From XYD2-FULL-39-9 sp964561035 (GTDB lineage: Bacteria; Patescibacteriota; Patescibacteriia; Magasanikbacterales; GWA2-37-8): a stretch of 64,000 bases of DNA. This document shows positions 58,109 to 64,000 of the stretch, one piece after another. Each line of letters starts with the position of its first letter. The stretch's first letter is position 1. The stretch spans positions 69,540 through 133,539 of the forward strand of contig CAZLNR010000001.1 of assembly GCA_964561035.1 (NCBI GenBank). The letters run 5' to 3'. A program made the translations under genes and the position numbers. The notes beneath the pieces are model-generated. The model did no database searches and had not been told where the DNA came from. It saw nothing but the letters and a program-made list of their open reading frames with translations.

Positions 58109-58654
58109 ATGAGATCACCAGAAATGGGAGGCACCCCTCCACCCCCAAAAGAAGCAAAGCCGCGTTATATCGTAGGAGCAAAAAAAAATCCTGACGGTAC
58201 AATGGACTATTCCGGAGCAATGACATGGAACGGCCCCAAAAATTCTGAGTCACAAAAAACACCTGAATTTCAGCAAGATATAAAAGCAATTATAACTCAC
58301 CTTGATGAATTAGATAGTTTATTAGATCAAAAAACATTCAAACCGGGGTGGAAACCTCTTGACACCCATCTCAATCGCAACATAACAGGCATTACGGCGT
58401 TTGTACGTGTTTTAGACCAAGTGAGTCCTGAAGAATTTAGAGTGTTGGTACAAAAAGTAAGAAGCGTTGAAACAAAAATTAGACAGGCTCTTGATGTCTG
58501 TAAGGCAGAAAAAATTAAAAGAGAAATTGGCATCAATAAAAATAGAGACGGACTCCAAGGAGAATATGTTCCTGACTCCACCTTTATGTGGCTTGAAAAA
58601 GAAGGTCCAGCTGTTTTGCAATCCCTAAAAGACCTTGAAAGTCGGGTAAAATAA
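58109..58654 (+). CDS. Hypothetical protein
   Basis: 181 residues. A Pro-rich N-terminus (PEMGGTPPPPKEAKPR), then mainly helical and charged (KTPEFQQDIKAIITHLDELDSLL, VSPEEFRVLVQKVRSVETKIRQAL). No membrane helix or domain recognised. The long single frame argues for a real gene. It sits in an accessory-looking stretch with no close neighbours; the region after it is full of inverted repeats. Confidence 0.6.
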   Translation: MRSPEMGGTPPPPKEAKPRYIVGAKKNPDGTMDYSGAMTWNGPKNSESQKTPEFQQDIKAIITHLDELDSLLDQKTFKPGWKPLDTHLNRNITGITAFVRVLDQVSPEEFRVLVQKVRSVETKIRQALDVCKAEKIKREIGINKNRDGLQGEYVPDSTFMWLEKEGPAVLQSLKDLESRVK

Positions 58655-58962
58655 ATTGTCAAATCAGGTCGTTGCGCTAAATTTTAGCCCTATGGGGGAT
58701 ATAACACAGGATAAAAAACTATGAAACCTTGCAGGTTTCTCTGTCCAAATTTGTTTAGCAAACTTCTTTTATCCCGAAACATTAGGCGGGCATCGCTCCA
58801 CTCGTTCGCCTAATGGCGGCTAATTAGCAGTGAGCTACGTTCCGTCGCTCCAGCGACGTCGCCTCACTCACTGCTGTACGAAATGTTGTGCGGGCCAGCC
58901 AAGCTGTCCGTCCGACATATTGTATAGCCCGTCATTAATTGCAATAATATAAAATATTTTTT
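58655..58962. repeat. 308-bp block of nested inverted repeats
   Basis: No gene. From left: GGATAAAA / TTTTATCC (58710-58717 / 58767-58774) enclosing GAAACCT-TGC-AGGTTTC and GTTT-AGC-AAAC; ATTAGGCG / CGCCTAAT (58781-58814); the palindrome GCTAATTAGC (58819-58828); AGCAGTGAG / CTCACT...CACTGCT enclosing CGTCGCT-CC-AGCGACG. Further right, GCGGGC / GCCCGTC. Markedly GC-rich against its surroundings. May be a structured RNA or a recombination site. Confidence 0.65.
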
Positions 58963-59430
58963 ATGAACGAAGAATTTAAGCCAGAAAATTTTTTGCCAAA
59001 GAAAGATAGGGATAATTTAGATATGCTAAAACAATCTTTAGAAACAAAAAAAATTGACCAAGATATAATTCCTATCCTTGAAAAATTTTTTTCACTGCCG
59101 ATTACTCCTCGCGAAAGCTGTTATGGGCACGTGGAAACAAATAAAAGCCCATATTTGAGCTATGTTGATGACGCATCGCAAAATGAGCAAGAACTTAGGT
59201 TCCAAAGGTTATTTAAGGAAAAAATTAGCGAACTAGCCATAGGAATAAATCAAAAAATCGGCAGTGAAGCCGTGAGTACATCTTTGGAAGAAGTTGATTA
59301 CGGCGGAGGGCCAAAAGATTATACTTTGCGATTTGAAATTATTAATAAAAAAATGTTTCAAGAAAATGGTAAAAACTTATTAGATATTATTTGGAGTGAG
59401 TTTTCTAAATATCTTGACAAATTTAAATAA
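58963..59430 (+). CDS. Hypothetical protein
   Basis: 155 residues, AT-rich, Lys/Glu-rich and without membrane segment. The middle contains LPITPRESCYGHVETNKSPYLSY, a conserved-looking Cys-Tyr-Gly-His patch, then a helix (ELRFQRLFKEKISELAIGINQK) and beta-rich end (YTLRFEIINKKMF). No family recognised. The ATG follows TTTTTT with no ribosome site. It is flanked on both sides by palindromic DNA. Confidence 0.55.
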   Translation: MNEEFKPENFLPKKDRDNLDMLKQSLETKKIDQDIIPILEKFFSLPITPRESCYGHVETNKSPYLSYVDDASQNEQELRFQRLFKEKISELAIGINQKIGSEAVSTSLEEVDYGGGPKDYTLRFEIINKKMFQENGKNLLDIIWSEFSKYLDKFK

Positions 59431-59437
59431 AAAATAT

Positions 59438-59524
59438 GCGATTACATCGCAGAGTGCTCGATATCCGCAAGGACTAAAGTCATGCTTCAATTCGTTTCAC
59501 TTCATTGAAACGTCGGATATCGAG
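59438..59524. repeat. long imperfect palindrome between orphan gene and AEC transporter
   Basis: CTCGATATCCG (59457-59467) / CGGATATCGAG (59514-59524), enclosing GTTTCA-CTTCAT-TGAAAC (59494-59511); a separate hairpin TGCGAT-TAC-ATCGCA precedes it (59438-59452). Possible terminator, protein site or recombination site. Confidence 0.65.
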
Positions 59525-59566
59525 AAACGTTATCAGGAATAAATATTAACTTAAGCTGTAAAACGT

Positions 59567-60499
59567 ATGACACAAATACTAACCGTCATTGCGCCGCTAT
59601 TTATTATAATTTTTGCGAGTGCATTATTGCAGAAATTCAAAAAAATCGGTGATGAATGGTCCAAAGTTTTAAATGAATTTGCTCTTAAAGTTGGCCTACC
59701 TGTTTTAATTTTTTCCGCTCTTGCTAAGACTGCTTTCTCTTTTAAAGCAGATGAATTGTTGTTAATAATCTCAAACTCATTACTTATTCTTGCCAGTTTT
59801 GTATTGGCGATTGTAGTCGGAAAAATTTTACGTCTTAACAAGCAAATGTTCATGACACTGTTTATTTGTTTTGGTTTCAGCAATATTGCCTATCTTGGCA
59901 TTCCAGTACTCACCCAGGTTGTGGGTGTAACAATTATTCCAACAGCGAGTTTGATCGTTGCAATTTATTTATTTTGGCAGTTTACTGTTGGTACAGGATA
60001 TTTAGATTTTTCTTTAGATAAAAACAAGAAAAACCTTATTAAAGGTTTGGTGAAAAGTTTTATAAAAAACCCGCTTATTTTAGCCGTTGTTTTAGGGGTG
60101 GCTGTCAGTGCACTGGATATTGTTATTCCGACTGTTGTGCTGAAGTCGCTCGACATGATTAGCGCCTCAGTAACTTCAGTAGTGTTAGTGGTAGTAGGAC
60201 TTTTTATCGGCAAATCAAAAATCGGAAAACTATCTGAATGGGTACCGGTTTTTAAATTTTCACTAGTAACGCTTGTCGGTTTGCCCTCGATGTTTTATTT
60301 CGGAGTAAAGTTTTTTGGATTTTCACCAACACAATTCTCAAGTTCAATTATAGATGCTGCTATGCCTCTTGCTATTACGCCGTTTGCATTGGCAGATAAG
60401 TACAATTTAAACAAAACTTTTTTAACCCGTTCTATCGTCTTAAGCACAATTCTTTCGGTAGTATCATTGCCGTTTTGGATATCGCTTGTAATTGCTTAG
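59567..60499 (+). CDS. AEC-family (auxin efflux carrier) transporter
   Basis: 310 residues, ten membrane helices in two five-helix halves. N-terminal TQILTVIAPLFIIIFASALLQKF and the broken-helix regions (GFSNIAYLGIPVLTQVVG; MPLAITPFALADKYN) match the family, which exports small organic anions. Base composition is more AT-rich than the core genes, and this family is uncommon in very reduced genomes, so acquisition is possible. Ends one base from the convergent fmt gene. Confidence 0.88.
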   Translation: MTQILTVIAPLFIIIFASALLQKFKKIGDEWSKVLNEFALKVGLPVLIFSALAKTAFSFKADELLLIISNSLLILASFVLAIVVGKILRLNKQMFMTLFICFGFSNIAYLGIPVLTQVVGVTIIPTASLIVAIYLFWQFTVGTGYLDFSLDKNKKNLIKGLVKSFIKNPLILAVVLGVAVSALDIVIPTVVLKSLDMISASVTSVVLVVVGLFIGKSKIGKLSEWVPVFKFSLVTLVGLPSMFYFGVKFFGFSPTQFSSSIIDAAMPLAITPFALADKYNLNKTFLTRSIVLSTILSVVSLPFWISLVIA

Positions 60500-60500
60500 A

Positions 60501-61418
60501 TTATTTTAAATTAGAACCAGCAAAATTTTTGTACCCGTTTAGAAATGTAGCTGTATCCATAGGCGTTTTTCCTTCCAACTGCAGTTCTAAAACTTCAATA
60601 GAGTTTTGTCCGCAGCCGATATATAAGCGCTTGTTTTCAATGTATGCTTCACCGGCTGGCAAGTTTTTTTCGGATGGGCGGATTTGTAAGAGTTTTAATC
60701 GTTTCTCGTTCCATGCGCACCAGATGCCCGGCCATGGCGTGAGTCCGCGGTACAAGTTGTAAATCGTTTCAGCGGATTTTGTGAAATCTATTTTACCATC
60801 GTCTTTGCTAAGTAATTTTGTAAAGGTTGCTTTAGTGTGATCTTGTTCTTGGGGGGTTATGTCTCCAGATAAATATTTTGGTAGGATATTTAAAAGCGTT
60901 TTTGACCCGGCTGCGGCCATAGTTTGAGCCAGAGTGGTAAATGTGTCGTTGGGATCAATTTCAATACTTGTTTGCCCTAAAACAGGGCCATGATCTACTT
61001 GCGCGTCCATAATCATAATGGTAATGCCAGTTGTTTTTTCACCTGTCATAAGCGCGGCCTGAATAGGGGAAGCGCCGCGATATGCCGGTAAGAGAGATCC
61101 ATGCACGTTTAGCATGCCTTTAGGAAACGCATCAAGAATATGTTGTGGAATAATAAGGCCATATTGAGCTACTACAGCCGCAGTGTATTCGCCGGGTTTG
61201 ATGTTGTACTGTTTGAGCGATTCGGGCTGCTCAATATGAGCGCCATGCCGCAAAGCCAATTTTTTGACTGGCGATTCTTCGACAATCTGTTTGCGCCCAA
61301 CTTTTCTGTCGGGCTGAGTGAAGACAGTGGTAATTGAAATTGAAGGATCAGAAAATAGGCCTTCTAAAATAGCGGCTGCAAATTCGTGCGTGCCAAAAAA
61401 AGCAATGTTTGTTTTCAT
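60501..61418 (-). CDS. fmt: Methionyl-tRNA formyltransferase
   Basis: 305 residues from the ATG at 61418 (MKTNIAFFGTHEFA); an upstream start would run into the deformylase gene. Formyl-THF binding and catalytic motifs are present: HGSLLPAYRGASPIQAALMTGE, DAQVDHGPVLGQ, and the C-terminal OB-like domain (YRGLTPWPGIWCAWNEKRLKLL). Makes fMet-tRNA for initiation. Directly downstream of def, the usual pair. Confidence 0.95.
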   Translation of the reverse strand: MKTNIAFFGTHEFAAAILEGLFSDPSISITTVFTQPDRKVGRKQIVEESPVKKLALRHGAHIEQPESLKQYNIKPGEYTAAVVAQYGLIIPQHILDAFPKGMLNVHGSLLPAYRGASPIQAALMTGEKTTGITIMIMDAQVDHGPVLGQTSIEIDPNDTFTTLAQTMAAAGSKTLLNILPKYLSGDITPQEQDHTKATFTKLLSKDDGKIDFTKSAETIYNLYRGLTPWPGIWCAWNEKRLKLLQIRPSEKNLPAGEAYIENKRLYIGCGQNSIEVLELQLEGKTPMDTATFLNGYKNFAGSNLK

Positions 61419-61425
61419 ACAAATA

Positions 61426-61920
61426 CTAGAGGCTTTCTTTTTCCAAAGTTCTGAGATTTTTTGCTTTATCAATAAAGAGTACGCCATTGAGATGGTCTAT
61501 TTCATGCTGGCAAATACGAGCAAAAAAATCGGTAGCGATAAATTCTAAGTTTTCACCGGTGCTGCTAAGCGCGGTAACTTTTATTTTTTTATAGCGGCGA
61601 ACTTTTCCATAAATGAGCGGCACAGACAAGCAACCTTCCTCGTCCCATTCGCGCAATAGTCCGATTTTTTCAAATTTTGGATTGATAAGCACCAGATCTT
61701 TCTTTTTATCCGGTGTAAAATCTTTGGCAATAATGCAGAGTGCAATCGGGTTTGCTACCTGTACAGACGCGATTCCAACGCCATTTTTGTAATACATGGT
61801 TTCGATCAAATCTTTTGTAAATGTTTTGATTTCAGGAGATTTTATTTCTTCCAAAGTTAAATCGCGAGAAACTTTGTGAAGCAATGGGTTTTCGGATTCG
61901 GGAGGGACTGGTAAGATCAT
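61426..61920 (-). CDS. def: Peptide deformylase
   Basis: 164 residues. All three motifs are present: GVGIASVQV (GxGxAAxQ-like), EEGCLSVP with the metal cysteine, and QHEIDHLNGVLF with the HExxH. Removes the formyl group from nascent proteins. Eleven bases from priA and 7 from fmt, forming a priA-def-fmt minus-strand operon as in many bacteria. Confidence 0.95.
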   Translation of the reverse strand: MILPVPPESENPLLHKVSRDLTLEEIKSPEIKTFTKDLIETMYYKNGVGIASVQVANPIALCIIAKDFTPDKKKDLVLINPKFEKIGLLREWDEEGCLSVPLIYGKVRRYKKIKVTALSSTGENLEFIATDFFARICQHEIDHLNGVLFIDKAKNLRTLEKESL

Positions 61921-61930
61921 ACGTTGGTGA

Positions 61931-63814
61931 TTAAGAAAAAGATAAAATTGAATTTGGGTTTGGGTCTATTTTCCACGCATCGGGCAGTTGTGCCGTGATA
62001 GCTTTGGTAGTTTTTTTGTAATTTTCGTAGTTCATTTTTACCAAGAGAATGTTCCAATATTGTCCGTTCTGATAGGCAGGAAGCGCTTCCCAAGGCCCTC
62101 GTATTGTAATATCAGGGTAGGTTTTGGTCAAATCGTCAAGATGCTGTTTAACCCGCTCTGTTTCGGCAGTAACAGTGTTGCGATCAGGGGAGCCATAGTA
62201 TAATTTTAGAAGAAATTTAAAAGGCGGGTATCCTAAAGCTCTTCGTTCAGCGATTTGTTGCGCGTAAAAAGTTTGCGGGTCAAATAAATGGGCAAACAGG
62301 GTATGTTCCGGATGGTCGGTTTGGATAACAAGACTGGAGTTTGAAGATAGGTTAAATTGAGCATCGCGTAATTGCTGCCAGACTTGTTCGGCAATTTTAT
62401 ATTCGGGAATAAATAAAGATGAATCCGCGTCTAAAAATATGCAAAGCGAAATGCGTTCCCAGGCCAGATGAGGCCAGGCCATCTGAGTGCCGATAATAAT
62501 TTTTGCTCCAGGTGCGTTTAGTTTATCTCGCGCGTCTTGGTCGCTGTCAATGCGTACAATGGCGCGTGTGTCTGTGGCGCTTACGATTTTTTTCACCAGA
62601 TCTTCCGCCAATTGAGTGCCCGCGCCATACATGTTGACGTTAGTGCCGGCGCATTTTTTGCATTGCGAAAGCATCGGCTCGCTCCATCCGCAATAATGGC
62701 AATTGAGCGTGTTGTTTTTTTGGTGATAGGTGAGAGAGATGTTGCAGTGCGGGCATTGCAGTACTGTGCCGCAATCTTGGCAGCCTACATAGCCTACGGT
62801 GCCGCGTCGATTGATAAAGAAAAATATATCGCCGGTTGGGTGAGAGTTAAATTCTTCCAATGCGTCATGGCTTAACAGGCTGAAATTTTTTAAACGGCGC
62901 TGGGCGCGCATGTCTACAATTTGAGTTGGTTTGCGGATTGGCTCTATGGATACGCCGGTATTTGCATATACATTTTTCTCCGAGAAAAACATGGTTTCAA
63001 CGGACGGTGTGTGTGCAAGCAGATGCATTGGCGCGCCATGATGTTTGGATAAAAACAGCGCCGCATCTCTGGTGTGAAACCGCGGAGCCATATCCCAGCT
63101 TTTATAATTCGGATTTCCTTCATCATCGAGTATAATCTGCTGCAAATTATGCCATGGCAAAAACAGCGCAGCTCGTGTGCCGATAATAATATTTTTTTCA
63201 CCGTGCCAAATTTGCATCCAGGCCGCAAATAATTCTTTTGGCGTTAGTTCGCTGTTTACCACAATGCTGCGCCGGTTCATTTCGGATGTCAGCAAGCCCG
63301 TTATTTTTTGCGCGTCCGCAATTTCCGGAATTAAAATAAGCGTTTGAGCAGGTGCGGTTTGTATTAGAGATTGCAGAGTACGCTGTTTTTCTTCAGTGGT
63401 GCGATATAGCGACAGCACAGGTTTGTGCGGAGTCGGTGATAGTTGTGCGGAAGATAAAGTTTGTGGAGAAGCATTTTTGAGTTTTCTTTTTTGCAACGGC
63501 GGTAAGTTTGTTTTTAAAAGAAAGCCGACTGAAACATGGTAAAATTCAGAAATTTCAACTATAAAATCAAGCTGGGCTTTGGTTAAGGCGGGCTGATTAA
63601 ATACTATCTCTGAAACAGGCTTTAATTTTTTTTGATCAATTTCATTATTTTGATCAAGCAGCGCCTGCACAACACCATATTCTTCGCTGCGTCTAAACGG
63701 TATGCGCACTAATTGCCCTATGGCGATTGTGTCTTTAAGCTGGTCCGGTACGGTATAATCAAGTGCTGGCAGTGAAATTGGAATGCGTTTGGCGGGAATA
63801 ACTTTTGCAATCAT
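61931..63814 (-). CDS. priA: PriA-like primosomal protein with degenerate ATPase motifs
   Basis: 627 residues. N-terminal 3'-DNA-binding domain (VIPAKRIPISLPALDYTVPDQL) and the zinc region CQDCGTVLQCPHCNISL... CHYCGWSEPMLSQCKKC (about 355-400) are kept, as are GTRAALFLPW, HLLAHTPSVETMF, FINRRGTVGYVGC, IIGTQMAWPHLAW and the C-terminal domain. However the Walker A (normally GVTGSGKTE) is replaced by SLYRTTEEKQRTL, and the Walker B DEEH reads DDEGN. The protein probably retains DNA and SSB/primosome contacts but not ATP-driven unwinding, as described for actinobacterial PriA. Confidence 0.9.
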   Translation of the reverse strand: MIAKVIPAKRIPISLPALDYTVPDQLKDTIAIGQLVRIPFRRSEEYGVVQALLDQNNEIDQKKLKPVSEIVFNQPALTKAQLDFIVEISEFYHVSVGFLLKTNLPPLQKRKLKNASPQTLSSAQLSPTPHKPVLSLYRTTEEKQRTLQSLIQTAPAQTLILIPEIADAQKITGLLTSEMNRRSIVVNSELTPKELFAAWMQIWHGEKNIIIGTRAALFLPWHNLQQIILDDEGNPNYKSWDMAPRFHTRDAALFLSKHHGAPMHLLAHTPSVETMFFSEKNVYANTGVSIEPIRKPTQIVDMRAQRRLKNFSLLSHDALEEFNSHPTGDIFFFINRRGTVGYVGCQDCGTVLQCPHCNISLTYHQKNNTLNCHYCGWSEPMLSQCKKCAGTNVNMYGAGTQLAEDLVKKIVSATDTRAIVRIDSDQDARDKLNAPGAKIIIGTQMAWPHLAWERISLCIFLDADSSLFIPEYKIAEQVWQQLRDAQFNLSSNSSLVIQTDHPEHTLFAHLFDPQTFYAQQIAERRALGYPPFKFLLKLYYGSPDRNTVTAETERVKQHLDDLTKTYPDITIRGPWEALPAYQNGQYWNILLVKMNYENYKKTTKAITAQLPDAWKIDPNPNSILSFS

Positions 63815-63836
63815 ATACCCACGGTCATGGCTAAAA

Positions 63837-64000
63837 TTAAAGAAGGAAGTTGGCGGTTAGATGCCCAACACCAAACGGGGCTTCGTATGCGTAAGAGCGA
63901 TAGGTGTTGTGGAATCCTTGTAAAATACTCATGAGAATTAAAAAAGTTTTAAAACCGCATTCCGCGGCATTGGCCACCATTTCGGCGTCAAGCTGAAGCA
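63837..64000 (-). CDS. Partial gene, C-terminus resembling MEMO/class III extradiol dioxygenase-like protein
   Basis: Minus-strand frame open to the right edge; the last 53 codons are visible: LQLDAEMVANAAECGFKT and on to YEAPFGVGHLTANFLL, TAA at 63837-63839. The final (Y)EAPFGVGxLxANF motif resembles the end of AmmeMemoRadiSam protein B / class III extradiol dioxygenase-like proteins that are common in CPR. The N-terminus lies beyond the window, so the call is provisional. It ends 22 bases before the priA ATG and is transcribed in the same direction. Confidence 0.5.
   Translation of the reverse strand, partial: LQLDAEMVANAAECGFKTFLILMSILQGFHNTYRSYAYEAPFGVGHLTANFLL

Noticed and set aside
58655..59566. 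Integron attC sites
   Set aside because: Palindromes are present, but core-site heptamers occur in the wrong order (ATTAGGC before GCCTAAT) or break the GTTRRRY consensus; kept only as a low-level hypothesis.
1..64000. tRNA, rRNA, CRISPR arrays, insertion sequences
   Set aside because: Intergenic regions were read on both strands; no T-arm-like GGTTCGAATCC sequences, no regularly spaced direct repeats and no transposase ORFs were found.

Overview
The window looks like chromosome from a member of the Candidate Phyla Radiation (Patescibacteria), most probably a Parcubacteria-type lineage. Gene density is high and base composition is AT-rich. Housekeeping proteins are short: AlaRS ends after the editing domain, RpoA has no C-terminal domain, L13 is trimmed at both ends, and the PriA-like protein has a decayed motor. 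Surface-glycan genes are many, and several genes are CPR-flavoured (PEGA-domain protein, DUF192, membrane-anchored Clp, CxxC zinc-ribbon protein, VirD4/HerA-like ATPase). Almost no start codon, even of ribosomal proteins, is preceded by a Shine-Dalgarno sequence. I see no rRNA, tRNA, CRISPR array or insertion sequence. The taxonomy is inference. A run of 100 N at 52064-52163 shows this is a scaffold.

Layout. 1-9388: partial PEGA protein, murA, ctpA-type protease, era, rplI, pyrG, an initiating sugar transferase and a secreted subtilase. 9389-14581: a short structured intergenic region, then a glycan operon (UXS-like epimerase, GT2, DUF2304, GT4, methyltransferase, a half-length GT4). 14606-21031 (minus strand): recJ, small membrane proteins, lepA, murJ. 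21145-29998: beta-CASP nuclease, an abbreviated division cluster (mraZ with a clear four-repeat operator, rsmH, ftsL-like), a membrane-anchored zinc-finger Clp ATPase, a MraY/WecA-family transferase, DUF192 and rplU. 30001-33561: recR, ybaB and dnaB on the minus strand, flanked on both sides by GC-rich, strongly folded regions that are the best candidates for undescribed non-coding RNAs. 33562-43566: large membrane protein, HIT, Nudix, VirD4/HerA-like ATPase, CxxC protein behind a perfect promoter, mnmA, alaS, GtrA. 43667-47829: infA, a long structured leader, then rpmJ-rpsM-rpsK-rpsD-rpoA-rplQ-rplM-rpsI. 48426-52063: Wzx flippase, GT4, GT2, MazG-like. 52164-56409: AT-rich nuclease-like genes, ArfB, GIY-YIG, PIF1-like helicase. 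56375-57793: O-antigen ligase. 57794-60499: AT-rich accessory stretch with palindromes, two orphan genes and an AEC transporter. 60501-64000 (minus strand): fmt, def, priA-like and a partial gene.

How it fits together. Lipid-linked glycan initiation (6467, 28148), sugar modification and transfer (9658-14251, 49869-51722), flipping (48426; MurJ at 18710) and polymer ligation (56375) together form a surface-polysaccharide system next to peptidoglycan genes (murA, murJ). Translation is represented by the alpha-operon block, alaS, mnmA, fmt, def, lepA, era, arfB, infA, L9 and L21, and replication/repair by dnaB, priA-like, recJ, recR, ybaB and a PIF1-like helicase.

The most interesting signals are: (1) the 33042-33465 element, with an end-to-end closing helix and several perfect hairpins; (2) the 30059-30402 element with its own promoter and terminator; (3) the infA-rpmJ leader; (4) a scaffold gap flanked by an identical 55-base sequence, so probably an assembly artefact; (5) degenerate or truncated core proteins (PriA, AlaRS, RpoA).
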